Below, piece after piece: positions 7,440-16,419 of a DNA stretch of 64,000 nt (its first letter is position 1; every line of letters begins with the position of its first letter). A program made the position numbers and the translations under genes. Source of the DNA: Streptomyces kaniharaensis (GTDB lineage Bacteria > Actinomycetota > Actinomycetes > Streptomycetales > Streptomycetaceae); the NCBI RefSeq assembly GCF_009569385.1, contig NZ_WBOF01000001.1, positions 3,110,001 to 3,174,000 of the forward strand. The letters run 5' to 3'. Under the pieces are notes generated by a model. It was not told where the DNA came from. It made no database searches and saw nothing but the letters and a program-made list of their open reading frames with translations.

Positions 7440-8228
7440 TCAGGCGAAGAACTCGACCAGCACCGGCGCCAGGACCTCGGCGGCCACCTCGTGCGTCTGG
7501 TCCGCGAGCGTCCGGTGCTCGGCGCCCGGGACGGCCGCCGCGACCTCGCGGGCCGGCGCGCGCAGCAGCTCCGGGCTGGCGCCGCCGTCCAGCACGAGCG
7601 CGGGCACGGCGACCTCGGCGAGGATCTCGACCGGGACGGATCCGCCCGTCCCCGCCCCCAGGCAGGCCGCGTCGTACGCGAGCGTCGGAGCCACCGCCTC
7701 GAAGGCCGGCCACATCGGCGCGCCGCGCATCTGGTCGACCATCTCGGCCGGCATGCCGACGATGGTCATGAACCGGGCGGCGGCGTCACCACGCCGCTCC
7801 TCGGCGAGTGCCGCCTCCAGGTCCGTCAGGTACGCGGTGAACCGTGCGCGCTGCCCGTCCTCGGTGCTGAACGGCGGCTCATAGACGGCGATCCGGCTGA
7901 TCCCGACCCCGCTCGCGGCGGCCCGCAGCGCGAGCGCGGCACCGGAGGAGACCCCGACGACGCGGGCCGAGCCACCGGCGGCCTCGATGACGGCCGCCAG
8001 GTCCTCGATCTCGCGCTCGACGGCGAACGGCGAGGTGTCACCGCTCTCCCCGCGCCCGCGGCGGTCGTAGGTGTAGACGGTGTGGTGCGCCGCCAGCTGC
8101 TGGGCCACCGCCGTGCCGGGCCCGAACGCCCGGTGGCAGAGCGCGCCGTCGACGAAGACGACGGCCGGGCCGGAGCCGGTGACGGAGTAGGCGATCTCGG
8201 TGCCGTCGGCGGACACAACGGTGTTCAT
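7440..8228 (-). CDS. Alpha/beta hydrolase
   Basis: 262 residues. Typical alpha/beta hydrolase order: DRRGRGESGDT after strand 4, nucleophile elbow GVSSG (Ser near residue 94), an acid in the ALVLDGG region, and His in LADQTHEVAAEVL. A GAAGGGAAC-type ribosome site precedes the ATG at 8228. It probably forms a one-gene transcript next to gene debris, so it may belong to a more mobile patch than its neighbours. The substrate is unknown. Confidence 0.85.
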   Translation of the reverse strand: MNTVVSADGTEIAYSVTGSGPAVVFVDGALCHRAFGPGTAVAQQLAAHHTVYTYDRRGRGESGDTSPFAVEREIEDLAAVIEAAGGSARVVGVSSGAALALRAAASGVGISRIAVYEPPFSTEDGQRARFTAYLTDLEAALAEERRGDAAARFMTIVGMPAEMVDQMRGAPMWPAFEAVAPTLAYDAACLGAGTGGSVPVEILAEVAVPALVLDGGASPELLRAPAREVAAAVPGAEHRTLADQTHEVAAEVLAPVLVEFFA

Positions 8229-8344
8229 GAGGTTCCCTTCGGGGGTGGCGCTTGGTGTTTCCGTGCTTTCGCAGGGGTGGACCGGGCGCCGCCGCAGAAC
8301 TCATCGCTCCCGGGCGGAAAATTTCTCGGACGCTTCGCAGGGCG

Positions 8345-8569
8345 TCACACCAGGGCGACGACCAGCAGGACGAACGCCGTGACGATGACGGCGACGCGCA
8401 CGTAGTGGAACCGGTTCCGGCGGCCGAGCTGCTGCCGCCAGTCCGTCGGGACGCGCTTCGCCGCGTCCTGACGGCGGGCGCTGAACTCCGGGTCCGTCCA
8501 CAGTCTGTGGACGGACCCGGAGCCGGGGGCGGAGGCGTCAAGGTCCGCCGAGGCCGGTGACCCCCGCAC
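8345..8569 (-). CDS. Small single-pass membrane protein
   Basis: 74 residues from the GTG at 8569; the start is uncertain because no ATG or GTG lies closer to the conserved part, which begins WTDPEFSARRQDAAKRVPTD. A basic stretch (LGRRNRFHYVR) leads into one C-terminal membrane helix (VAVIVTAFVLLVVALV). The same kind of gene lies beside nth in mycobacteria (Rv3675). A 33-bp perfect palindrome (8488-8520) overlaps the codons just before the conserved part, which could mean the true start uses a rarer codon inside it. Function unknown. Confidence 0.7.
   Translation of the reverse strand: MRGSPASADLDASAPGSGSVHRLWTDPEFSARRQDAAKRVPTDWRQQLGRRNRFHYVRVAVIVTAFVLLVVALV
8488..8520. promoter_or_regulatory. 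33-bp palindrome with paired TCCACA boxes, copy 1
   Basis: A perfect 16-bp inverted repeat around one base; the core is GTCCACAG-T-CTGTGGAC. Each arm contains CCGTCCACA, which fits the relaxed Streptomyces DnaA-box consensus. A near-identical element is at 37900-37926. It could be a DnaA-type or regulator site, or an RNA hairpin at the start of the small membrane-protein gene. Confidence 0.55.
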
Positions 8570-8676
8570 GCTCCCACCCGTCCGTCCCGGGTCGGAAGCC
8601 TGACCGGACGCCTCCCGGCCAGCGCCCGGACGTCGCCGACGTGGCCAATGCGGCGCGCGGGTTCGGCCGTCCGGCG

Positions 8677-8682
8677 TAGCCT
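8677..8682 (+). promoter_or_regulatory. -10 element of a probable leaderless promoter (nth)
   Basis: TAGCCT exactly 6 nt before the nth ATG, with no ribosome site between them. Confidence 0.55.
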
Positions 8683-8688
8683 TCGTGC

Positions 8689-9558
8689 ATGGCAGAGAGC
8701 AAGGTCCGCAAGGCGGCGCCGCCGAAGGCGAAGCCGGCCGCGAAACCGAGGAAGCCTGAGACCCGTCTGGCGATGGTGCGGCGGGCACGGAGGATCAACC
8801 GGGAGCTGGCGGAGCTGTATCCGTACGCGCACCCGGAGCTGGACTTCGAGAACCCGTTCCAGCTGCTGGTGGCGACGGTGCTGTCGGCGCAGACCACGGA
8901 CCTGCGGGTGAACCAGACGACGCCCGCGCTGTTCGCGAAGTACCCCACGCCGGAGGACATGGCGGCGGCGAACCCGGAGGAGCTGGAGGAGATCATCCGC
9001 CCGACCGGGTTCTTCCGTAACAAGGCGAAGTCGCTGATCGGCCTGTCGATCGCGCTGCGCGACGAGTTCGGCGGCGAGGTCCCGGGCCGCCTGGCCGACC
9101 TGGTGACCCTGCCCGGTGTCGGCCGCAAGACAGCCAACGTCGTCCTCGGCAACGCCTTCGGCGTCCCCGGGATCACCGTGGACACCCACTTCGGGCGGCT
9201 GGCCCGGCGCTTCGGCTGGACCACCGAGGAGGACCCGGTGAAGGTCGAGGCGGTGGTCGGCGAGATCTTCCCGAAGTCCGAGTGGACGATGCTGTCGCAC
9301 CGGGTGGTCTTCCACGGCCGGCGGATCTGCCACTCCCAGAGGCCCGCCTGCGGGGCCTGCCCGATCGCGCCGCTCTGCCCGTCGTACGGCGAGGGCGAGA
9401 CCGATCCGGAGAAGGCGGGCAAGCTGCTCAAGTACGAACTGGGCGGCCAGCCCGGCCAGCGGCTGAAGCCCCCGGGGAACTTCCCCGGCGAGGCCGCCGC
9501 CCGGGCCGACGCCGCTGCCCACCAGGGGAAGGTCGCGGACATGGCGGTGGGCCAGTGA
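8689..9558 (+). CDS. nth: Endonuclease III
   Basis: 289 residues, about 75 longer than E. coli Nth because of Lys/Ala-rich (1-25) and C-terminal tails. This DNA glycosylase/AP lyase removes oxidised pyrimidines. The helix-hairpin-helix [14 protein letters not shown] carries the catalytic lysine K147; D165 follows in ITVDTHFGR. The 4Fe-4S cluster cysteines are C214, C221, C224 and C230 (C-x6-C-x2-C-x5-C). It is coupled by a GTGA overlap to the next NUDIX gene. The leaderless-type promoter supports the chosen ATG. Confidence 0.96.
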   Translation: MAESKVRKAAPPKAKPAAKPRKPETRLAMVRRARRINRELAELYPYAHPELDFENPFQLLVATVLSAQTTDLRVNQTTPALFAKYPTPEDMAAANPEELEEIIRPTGFFRNKAKSLIGLSIALRDEFGGEVPGRLADLVTLPGVGRKTANVVLGNAFGVPGITVDTHFGRLARRFGWTTEEDPVKVEAVVGEIFPKSEWTMLSHRVVFHGRRICHSQRPACGACPIAPLCPSYGEGETDPEKAGKLLKYELGGQPGQRLKPPGNFPGEAAARADAAAHQGKVADMAVGQ

Positions 9559-10298
9559 CGAACCGGGTGATCGAGCGCGACGGCCTGCCGCAGTGGCTGG
9601 AGCCGGTGCGGGACGCCGCCGAGCGGGTGCTGCCGGAGCAGCTGAGCCGATTCCTGCCGCCGGTGGAGGACGCCCGGGCCGCCGCGGTGCTGATGCTCTT
9701 CGGCGAGAGCGAGGAGGGCCCGGACCTGCTGCTGATCGAGCGGGCACGCTCGCTGCGCTCGCACGCCGGGCAGTCCTCGTTCCCGGGCGGCGCGCTGGAT
9801 CCGGAGGACGGCGACCCGGACGGGCCGGGCCCGATCGCGGCGGCGCTGCGCGAAGCCTGGGAGGAGACGGGCCTGGACCCGGCCGGGGTGCAGGTGTTCG
9901 CCGCGCTGCCGGCCCTGTACATCCCGGTGAGCCGCTTCGTGGTGACCCCGGTGCTCGGCTGGTGGCGCGAGGAGTCGCCCGTCCGGCCGGTGGACAAGGG
10001 GGAGACGGGCGCGGTGTTCCGCGTGACGATCGCGGAGCTGGCCGATCCGGCGAACCGGGTCCGGCTGCGCCACCCGTCCGGTCACGTGGGCCCGGCCTTC
10101 GCGGTCGCGGGGCGGCTGGTCTGGGGTTTCACGGCGGGGGTGATCGACCGGGTGCTGCACCACAGCGGCATGGAGCGGCCCTGGGACCCGTCCCGGATCG
10201 TCTCCCTCTCGGACGACGCACTGGCCCTGGTGCGGGAGGACCGGGAGGACACCGACCGTACCCGCGTGCTGCCGGTGGGCGACGCCGGTCCCTCGTGA
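9555..10298 (+). CDS. NUDIX CoA pyrophosphatase-like hydrolase
   Basis: 247 residues from the GTG that overlaps the nth stop (GTGA, 9555-9558). The CoA-pyrophosphatase signature [20 protein letters not shown] precedes the NUDIX box, [10 protein letters not shown]...[13 protein letters not shown]. The family cleaves CoA or acyl-CoA to phosphopantetheine and ADP derivatives; whether it prefers CoA here is inferred. It sits between nth and the MarP-like protease, as in mycobacteria (Rv3672c). Confidence 0.9.
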   Translation: MTNRVIERDGLPQWLEPVRDAAERVLPEQLSRFLPPVEDARAAAVLMLFGESEEGPDLLLIERARSLRSHAGQSSFPGGALDPEDGDPDGPGPIAAALREAWEETGLDPAGVQVFAALPALYIPVSRFVVTPVLGWWREESPVRPVDKGETGAVFRVTIAELADPANRVRLRHPSGHVGPAFAVAGRLVWGFTAGVIDRVLHHSGMERPWDPSRIVSLSDDALALVREDREDTDRTRVLPVGDAGPS

Positions 10299-10344
10299 GG
10301 GCCTGTCCGCACAGCGGCGCCGCCGGTCGTGGGAGGGTGTCCGG

Positions 10345-11529
10345 GTGAACGTCCTGGATGTGCTGCTGATCCTCGCCGCCGTCGGATTCGCCGTGTCGGG
10401 CTACCGGCAGGGCTTCGTGGTCGGCGTCCTGTCGGTCGTGGGGTTCCTCGGCGGCGGCCTGCTGGCGGTCCAGCTGCTGCCGCTGCTGCTCGACCACCTG
10501 AGCCCGGGCACCACGGCCTCGGTGGTGGCCGTGGTGGTGGTGATCGTGTTCGCCGCGATCGGCCAGGCGATCACCACGCACTTCGGCTGGAAGCTGCGCG
10601 GTCACATCGACCGCCGTCCGGCGCGGGTGCTGGACGCGGCCGGCGGCGCGGTCGTCAACGTGATCTCGATGCTGCTGGTGGCCTGGCTGATCGGTTCCGC
10701 GCTCGCCGGAACGTCTCTGCCGACGGTCTCCAAGCAGGTCCGCTCCTCGGCGATCCTCGGAGGCGTCCAGGACGCGCTGCCCGGCGACGCGCCGAACTGG
10801 TTCTCGGACTTCTCCAAGGTGCTCGCCCGCAACGGCTTCCCGCAGGTCTTCAACCCCTTCGAGCACGAGCCGATCACCCAGGTCGACACCCCCGACCCGG
10901 CGCTGGCCGCCAGCCCGACGGTGGCGAAGGCCAGGCAGAGCCTGGTCAAGGTGGTCGGCACCGCCACCTCCTGCGGCAAGACGCTGGAGGGCAGCGGTTT
11001 CGTCTACGCCCCTCACCGGGTGATGACCAACGCGCACGTGGTCGGCGGGGTCGACGAGCCGACCGTCCAGATCGGCGGTGCCGGCCAGCTGTACGACGCG
11101 ACGGTGGTCCGCTACGACTGGCAGCGCGACATCGCGATCCTGGACGTGCCCAAGCTGAACGCACCCCCGCTGGCCTTCGCGGGCGAGGCGAAGACCAACG
11201 ACAGCGCGATCGTGGCCGGCTTCCCGGAGAACGGCGCCTTCAACGTCCAGCCGGCCCGCATCCGCGGCCGGATCCAGGCCAACGGCCCGGACATCTACCA
11301 CCGCGGCCAGGTCGTGCGCGACGTCTACTCGGTCCGCTCGCTGGTCCGCCAGGGCAACAGCGGCGGCCCGCTGCTCACCCCGGACGGCCAGGTGTACGGC
11401 GTGGTGTTCGCCAAGTCGCTGGACAGCGCCGACACCGGGTACGTGCTCACCTCGGCCGAGGTGAAGGACGACGCCGACAAGGGCAGCACCGCGACGGCGC
11501 GGGTGGACACCCAGGGCTGCGCGCTCTGA
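10345..11529 (+). CDS. MarP-like membrane serine protease (CvpA + trypsin fold)
   Basis: 394 residues. Four predicted N-terminal membrane helices (1-125, CvpA/colicin V-production type) anchor a periplasmic chymotrypsin-like protease. The triad is H231 (TNAHVV), D262 (RDIAILDV) and S339 (GNSGGPL); C210 and C392 could form the disulfide seen in mycobacterial MarP, which is nearly collinear. MarP supports acid and oxidative-stress resistance there; the role in this organism is inferred. GTG start about 46 bp after the NUDIX gene, probably the same operon. Confidence 0.92.
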   Translation: MNVLDVLLILAAVGFAVSGYRQGFVVGVLSVVGFLGGGLLAVQLLPLLLDHLSPGTTASVVAVVVVIVFAAIGQAITTHFGWKLRGHIDRRPARVLDAAGGAVVNVISMLLVAWLIGSALAGTSLPTVSKQVRSSAILGGVQDALPGDAPNWFSDFSKVLARNGFPQVFNPFEHEPITQVDTPDPALAASPTVAKARQSLVKVVGTATSCGKTLEGSGFVYAPHRVMTNAHVVGGVDEPTVQIGGAGQLYDATVVRYDWQRDIAILDVPKLNAPPLAFAGEAKTNDSAIVAGFPENGAFNVQPARIRGRIQANGPDIYHRGQVVRDVYSVRSLVRQGNSGGPLLTPDGQVYGVVFAKSLDSADTGYVLTSAEVKDDADKGSTATARVDTQGCAL

Positions 11530-11716
11530 TGCAGGTCGCGCTCTCGTCACGGTCCGCTGGTGCCTGCTCGGTCGTGTTTCGGGCGACGCGCCCGGTAGGA
11601 CGATCCGATATCCGTCGTACCGTCAGTCCGCCCTGGTAGCCTCTGCCGCGTTCACCCGTTCGGCTCAATCCGGCGCCGTACCGGAGTGAGCCCAACGGGG
11701 AGGTCGTGGTAGTCCG

Positions 11717-12418
11717 ATGATGGGTCACTCGCACGCGGTCAGCGGCGCGATGCTGTACGCGGCCTCGGCGCCGTTCCTGCCGCCGCTGCTGCTGGACACC
11801 ACGCTCCAGCCGGCGGACATCCTCATGGGCACGGTCCTGTGCGCGGGCGCCGCCCTGCTGCCGGACCTCGACCACCACGACGGGTCGATCGCCAACTTCC
11901 TCGGCCCGGTCTCCAAGGCCCTCTGCCGCTTCGTGGCCTGGGCCTCCGGCGGTCACCGGCACGCCACCCACTCGCTGCTGTTCGTCGCCCTGATGGGCGC
12001 CGGAACCTGGGCGGGCGTCACCTTCGCAGGCCGCTACTTCACCCTCGGCCTGACGTTCTTCCTGCTCGCGCTGGCGATCAGGGCGCTGCGGCTGTGCCCG
12101 CCCGGCGACGGCCCGGAGGCGTGGATCACCGTCATCGGCCTGGCCGCGCTCGGCACCTTCGGGATGAACGCCTGGATGCCGAACGCCCCGGGCTGGCTGC
12201 CGTACGCGGTGGCGCTGGGCACGCTGGCGCACCTGCTGGGTGACTGCCTGACCAAGAAGGGCGCGCCGCTGCTCTGGCCGCACAAGGAGCGCTACGAGGT
12301 GGTGCTGATCAAGCGCAGCGGCAACGACGTCGAGACCAAGGTGCTGGTGCCGATCATGTCGGTGGCGACCTTCGCCCTGCTCTGGTTCACCGCGCTGTCG
12401 CCGCAGATCGTGAACTGA
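11717..12418 (+). CDS. YdjM/DUF457-type membrane protein
   Basis: 233 residues, resembling the YdjM family of membrane-bound putative metal-dependent hydrolases. Conserved polar sites are visible: GHSHAVSG at the start, LLPDLDHHDG (about 50-60) and HRHATHSLLF (about 80), the last two typical metal-ligand clusters at helix ends. Several membrane helices follow. A GGGGAGG sequence lies 14-20 nt upstream; ATG at 11717 or 11720. The final codons are part of a tandem 19-bp array. Function unknown. Confidence 0.8.
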   Translation: MMGHSHAVSGAMLYAASAPFLPPLLLDTTLQPADILMGTVLCAGAALLPDLDHHDGSIANFLGPVSKALCRFVAWASGGHRHATHSLLFVALMGAGTWAGVTFAGRYFTLGLTFFLLALAIRALRLCPPGDGPEAWITVIGLAALGTFGMNAWMPNAPGWLPYAVALGTLAHLLGDCLTKKGAPLLWPHKERYEVVLIKRSGNDVETKVLVPIMSVATFALLWFTALSPQIVN

Positions 12419-12496
12419 CCCGACGATCGTGGACCGACCCGACGACTGGGGCTTGGGCCGACGACCGGGGCTTGGGGCGACGATCGTGAGCTGACC
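12402..12496. repeat. Five tandem 19-bp units spanning a stop codon
   Basis: Five consecutive 19-bp units begin at 12402, 12421, 12440, 12459 and 12478. Units 1, 2 and 5 carry GATCGTG...TGACC; units 3 and 4 carry GACGA-[CT]-[CT]-GGGGCTTGGG. Unit 1 holds the last codons and stop of the upstream gene, so the array seems to have grown from coding sequence. Confidence 0.7.
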
Positions 12497-12533
12497 GGGG
12501 GCACCCGGATTCGAAGGAACGCGGCGCGAGGCC

Positions 12534-12743
12534 TCAGGTCTCGCGCCGCAGTCGTGCGCCCACCCAGCGGGCGCGCCGGCCGAGGATGCGTGGGATGCCG
12601 AGCTGCCGCTGCGCCGAGCGCTGACGGGGGTCCGTGCCGTCGTAGCCGACGTCGTCCGCCCAGTCGGAACGGTGGGCGGACCGGTGCGAGCTGTTGTGGT
12701 GTCGGCCGCGCGATGCGCCGCCGCGATCGGGCATCCAGGTCAT
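12534..12743 (-). CDS. Small Arg-rich hypothetical protein
   Basis: 69 residues from an ATG at 12743, beginning MTWMPDRGGASRGRHHNSSH and ending in a basic segment (RILGRRARWVGARLRRE). No family recognised. A weak AGGGG ribosome site lies 13-17 nt upstream. Codon bias fits real coding only moderately, so this may be spurious. Confidence 0.35.
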   Translation of the reverse strand: MTWMPDRGGASRGRHHNSSHRSAHRSDWADDVGYDGTDPRQRSAQRQLGIPRILGRRARWVGARLRRET

Positions 12744-12872
12744 ACCGGAATGGATGCCCCTGGGCCGGTCGGGGTAACCGCCCGCGGGGCATCGAAAGTG
12801 GCCTATGCGTTTGTCATATGAGCGCAACATCAAGGCAGTTGGGGTCTTGGTCTGGACCTGGGGTCTCCTGTC

Positions 12873-12900
12873 GGGACCTCGGACCCGGGCCCGAGGTCCC
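12873..12900 (-). terminator. Terminator of the hydrolase gene at 12927
   Basis: GGGACCTCGG / CCGAGGTCCC, a 10-bp perfect stem with an 8-nt loop, 27 bp beyond the stop of the minus-strand hydrolase gene. Confidence 0.7.
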
Positions 12901-12926
12901 CCTGGGAGAGGCGCTCAGCGAGGCGC

Positions 12927-14024
12927 TCACTCCTTGTGCTGGCCCACCCAGTCCAACAGCTCCGCCGTGAACCGCTCCGGCGCCTCCTCGTGCGGGAAGT
13001 GCCCGACACCCGGCAGCAGCCGCCAGCGGTACGGCGCCGACACGTACTCGCCACCGCCGAGTGCGGTGTGCGACAGCAGCACCGGGTCCGCCGCGCCCTG
13101 GACGTGCAGCGTGGGCGCGGTGATGGGCTTCTTCATCCGCCGCGCGAACTGGATGCCGTCCGGGCGGGCCATCGACCGCAGCAGCCAGCGGTACGGCTCG
13201 ATCGAGCAGTGCGCCGTGCTGGGGATCTGGATCGCCTGCCGGTACGCGTGCACCGCCGCCTCGTCCAGCTTCTTCGGCCCGGTCCAGGCGTCCAGGTACC
13301 GGCCGACCACCGCGGCGTCGTCGGCCACCAGGCGGCGTTCCGGTATCCACGGCCGCTGGAAGCCCAGCACGTGCTCGAAGGCGGCCATCTGGCGGCGGTC
13401 GGTGAGCAGCGCCCGGCGCAGGTCCCGGGGGTGCGCGGCGGAGACCACGGTGAGGCTCTGGATGACCGACGGGCGCATCACCGCCGCCACCCAGGCCAGC
13501 GTGCCGCCGGAGGCGTGTCCGACCAGGTGGGCCCGGCGTTCGCCGAGCGAGCGGATCACCCCGGTGACGTCCAGTGCCAGGTTGCCCGGGTCGTAGCCGC
13601 GTGGCGTGCGGTCGCTGCCGCCGATGCCGCGCACGTCGAGTGCGACGGCGCGGTAGCCGGCCTCGGCGAGCGCAGTCATCTGGTGGCGCCAGGCCCACCA
13701 GTACTCGGGCCAGCCGTGCACCAGCAGCACCAGCGGGCCCGCACCCAGCTCGGCGATGTGGAACCGGGCGCCGTTGGCGGCGAGGTCGCGGTGCGTCCAC
13801 GGGCCGCTCTGCCGGATGCTCCAGGCCTCGGCGCCGGCCCCGGCCCCGGCCGAACCCGCAGGCGCCACGCCGGCGCCGCCGTCGACGGCCCCGGCAGAGG
13901 GCTCGGCGGCGACCTCGTCGACCGCGTGGTCGGCGGCCCGGTCGGTGGCCTCGCGGCCGGGCTCCCGGTCGGGACCGGAGTCGGCGGACGGCTGCGCGGG
14001 CACGGGCTTCTGGTCAAGCGGCAT
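12927..14024 (-). CDS. Epoxide-hydrolase-like alpha/beta hydrolase, altered nucleophile
   Basis: 365 residues. After a low-complexity N-terminus (1-65, Pro/Ala/Gly) comes a full alpha/beta hydrolase core: HGWPEYWWAWRHQM (oxyanion HGxP), DVRGIGGSDRTPRGYD, HLVGHASGGTLAW, and GVGHFPHEEAPERF with the catalytic-type His. Epoxide hydrolases have Asp in the elbow (GHDxGG); here that position is Ala followed by Ser (GHASGG). Either the enzyme is inactive or it is a different hydrolase. The gene sits where mycobacteria carry ephE. The terminator is at 12873. Confidence 0.82.
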   Translation of the reverse strand: MPLDQKPVPAQPSADSGPDREPGREATDRAADHAVDEVAAEPSAGAVDGGAGVAPAGSAGAGAGAEAWSIRQSGPWTHRDLAANGARFHIAELGAGPLVLLVHGWPEYWWAWRHQMTALAEAGYRAVALDVRGIGGSDRTPRGYDPGNLALDVTGVIRSLGERRAHLVGHASGGTLAWVAAVMRPSVIQSLTVVSAAHPRDLRRALLTDRRQMAAFEHVLGFQRPWIPERRLVADDAAVVGRYLDAWTGPKKLDEAAVHAYRQAIQIPSTAHCSIEPYRWLLRSMARPDGIQFARRMKKPITAPTLHVQGAADPVLLSHTALGGGEYVSAPYRWRLLPGVGHFPHEEAPERFTAELLDWVGQHKE

Positions 14025-14101
14025 ACCGAGAGCGTGTCACATCCGTGCGCCGGACACGTGCCCGGCACTCGCTGTCGGTGCGTCCAACCGGGGATGCGCC
14101 G

Positions 14102-14578
14102 TTACGGGATGCGGCCCAGCGCCCGGTCGATCTCCTCCTTGGTGGCCGGCCGCGGCCGGGCGTTCTTCAGCACGTCGGCGGTCTTCTGGGCGCCCTCGAT
14201 GGTGCGGACCGGCTTCTCGATCCGCGAGAACGAACGCCACGCCAGCAGTCCGAGCACGACCGCGAGCAGCAGGTACGCGCCGGCCACGATGAGGAACGAC
14301 CAGCCGAGCGACAGACCCAGCGCGTGGATGCCGAAGGCCGCCGCGGCGCTCAGCATCGGGACGGAGGCCAGCGCGACCACGCCGGCGACCGTCAGCGAGA
14401 CCCCGCCGGAGACGCCGCGCTTGACGTCCGCCCGCAGCTCCGCCTTGGCCAGGGCGATCTCGTCGTGGACCAGCGCGGACAGGTCGGCGGTGGCCGCCGC
14501 GAACAACTGGCCCACCGAACGCTCGCCCTCGTAGGGCGCCCGGCCGTTGCTGGACGGGTCTGCGGCTCCTGTGGGCAT
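14102..14578 (-). CDS. Holin-3/DUF1469-type two-helix membrane protein
   Basis: 158 residues from the ATG at 14578, preceded by an AGGAG site about 8 nt away; the frame continues upstream but without a ribosome site. Pattern: an amphipathic helix (VGQLFAAATADLSALVHDEI), Lys/Glu helix, then two membrane helices (VSLTVAGVVALASVPMLSA and WSFLIVAGAYLLLAVVLGL). Annotated as phage holin family (Actinobacteriophage_holin_3) in many actinomycetes, but it is a core gene next to nhaA here. Function not known. Confidence 0.82.
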   Translation of the reverse strand: MPTGAADPSSNGRAPYEGERSVGQLFAAATADLSALVHDEIALAKAELRADVKRGVSGGVSLTVAGVVALASVPMLSAAAAFGIHALGLSLGWSFLIVAGAYLLLAVVLGLLAWRSFSRIEKPVRTIEGAQKTADVLKNARPRPATKEEIDRALGRIP

Positions 14579-14796
14579 CAGGTGTTCTCCTCTGCGGCTG
14601 TGCGGTGCGACGCCGCCGGGTGGTGCGGTTCCGGAGGCCGGAGGGGGCCCGGAGGCGTCAGTGGACTGTCGACAGCTCAGAATCATGCCCGTACCGGTCA
14701 GTCGGACACCACTCCGGGGCCCCGCCGGAGCGACGTGTCCCGGCCGCGGAGGCCTTCGGGAGGGCGGGCGCGGTCCGCGGAGCGGGCCTCGGGACC

Positions 14797-16185
14797 TCAT
14801 TGCGAGGGGCCCGGCCCGCCGTCCGTCCGGTCATCGCCTGCGCGCGGGGCGAACTCGCCCACCCATGCCCGCCACGCCGGGTCGTCCTGCTGGTAGACGT
14901 CCGGAATGCCGTCGCCGTCCAAATCCCGGTCCTCCTCCTCGCACAGCTCCCGGTAGTGCCGGTTGCGCAGCTTGAGCAGCACGGTGGCGACCAGCGCGCA
15001 CAGCAGCGAGCCCACCAGGACGGCGGTCTTGGAGCGGTCGGCCAGCGCCGGGTCCCCGGGGAAGGCCAGCTCGCTGATCAGCAGCGATACCGTGAAACCG
15101 ATCCCCCCGAGCACCGAGACCGCGAACATGTCGGCCCACCTGAGCTGCGGGTTCAGCTCGGCCCGGGTGAACCGGGCGGTCAGCCAGGTGCCGCCGAATA
15201 TGCCCACCGTCTTGCCGACCAGCAGGCCGAGGACGATGCCGAGCGGCGTGGCCTGGGTGAACACCTGGCCGAGCGCCGAGCCGGAGATCGTCACCCCGGC
15301 CGCGAACAGCGCGAACACCGGGACGGCCAGCCCGGCCGAGAGCGGGCGGACGAGGTGCTCGATGTGCTCGCCGGGGGAGTGCTGCTCGTCGCCCTCGCGG
15401 TGGCAGCGCAGCATCAGGCCCATGGCGACGCCCGCCACCGTGGCGTGCACGCCGCTCTCGTGCATCAGCGCCCAGATCACGGCGGCCAGCGGCACGAACA
15501 GGTACCAGCCGTGCACCCCGCGCCGGTGCAGGAACCAGAACAGCACCAGACCGGCGACGGCCAGGCCGAGCGCCCAGAACCGGATGCCGGAGCTGTAGAA
15601 GATCGCGATGATCAGGATCGCGATCAGGTCGTCGACGACGGCCAGGGTGAGCAGGAAGGCGCGCAGTGCCGAGGGCAGGTGGCTGCCGACCACGGCCAGC
15701 ACGCCGAGCGCGAAGGCGATGTCGGTGGCGGTCGGGATCGCCCAGCCGCCGGGGTGGCCGCCGCTGCCGGAGTTGGTGACGGCGAACAGGACCGCGGGAA
15801 TCGCGACGCCGCAGACCGCGGCTGTCACCGGCAGCAGCGCGGCGCTCGGGCTGCGCAGCTCGCCCGCGACGAACTCGCGTTTGAGCTCGATGCCGGCCAC
15901 GAAGAAGAAGATCGTCAGCAGGCCGTCCTCGGCCCACTCGCCCAGGGTGAGGTGGAGGTGGAGCGGGGCGGACGGGCCGACGGCGTGGTCGAGGACGTTC
16001 TCGTAGGCGTGCGGCCAGACGTTGGCCCAGATCAGCGCGATCACGGCGGCGGCCAGCAGCAGCACGCCGCCGACCGTCTCGGTGCGCAACGCATCGGTGA
16101 TGAACGTCCGCTCGGGCAGTGGCAGCCGGCCGAGAAGCTGTCGGCGGCGGGTCGTCGGCTCGTCGACGGGCGGCTGATGGGTCAC
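14797..16185 (-). CDS. nhaA: Na+/H+ antiporter NhaA
   Basis: 462 residues with the NhaA series of about 12 membrane helices. The ion-binding aspartate pair is in LLTLAVVDDLIAILIIAIF; the periplasmic loop ATDIAFALGVLAVVG and FFFVAGIELKREFVAGEL are family signatures. The cytoplasmic tail is acidic (EEEDRDLDGDGIPDVYQQDD) and longer than in E. coli. It exports Na+ in exchange for H+ across the membrane. The 3' end lies 218 bp from the holin-like gene; a weak Shine-Dalgarno (GAGGTCC) precedes the start. Confidence 0.95.
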   Translation of the reverse strand: MTHQPPVDEPTTRRRQLLGRLPLPERTFITDALRTETVGGVLLLAAAVIALIWANVWPHAYENVLDHAVGPSAPLHLHLTLGEWAEDGLLTIFFFVAGIELKREFVAGELRSPSAALLPVTAAVCGVAIPAVLFAVTNSGSGGHPGGWAIPTATDIAFALGVLAVVGSHLPSALRAFLLTLAVVDDLIAILIIAIFYSSGIRFWALGLAVAGLVLFWFLHRRGVHGWYLFVPLAAVIWALMHESGVHATVAGVAMGLMLRCHREGDEQHSPGEHIEHLVRPLSAGLAVPVFALFAAGVTISGSALGQVFTQATPLGIVLGLLVGKTVGIFGGTWLTARFTRAELNPQLRWADMFAVSVLGGIGFTVSLLISELAFPGDPALADRSKTAVLVGSLLCALVATVLLKLRNRHYRELCEEEDRDLDGDGIPDVYQQDDPAWRAWVGEFAPRAGDDRTDGGPGPSQ

Positions 16186-16367
16186 GCGCGGACCTCCTGA
16201 GGACCGACTGGAACGGCGAACGGCTGCACACGTGGTGCGGTTGCCGACCAGACTTCCCGGCGCGCCCTGTGACGCCCGGATTCCCGTTCGAGGATCTTGA
16301 TGCGTCGTTGACAGTCTAACGAGAACGCTCGGACGACCCCGTGCTGGACGAAGTGCAGGAGTGACGG

Positions 16368-16402
16368 CCGTGCCCCGGGCGGTGATCCCGCCCGGGGCAC
16401 GG
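16368..16402 (-). terminator. Terminator of acsA
   Basis: A 15-bp perfect stem (CCGTGCCCCGGGCGG / CCGCCCGGGGCACGG) with a 5-nt loop, 18 bp beyond the acsA stop. Confidence 0.8.
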
Positions 16403-16419
16403 TCTGCTGCTCAGTGCGC

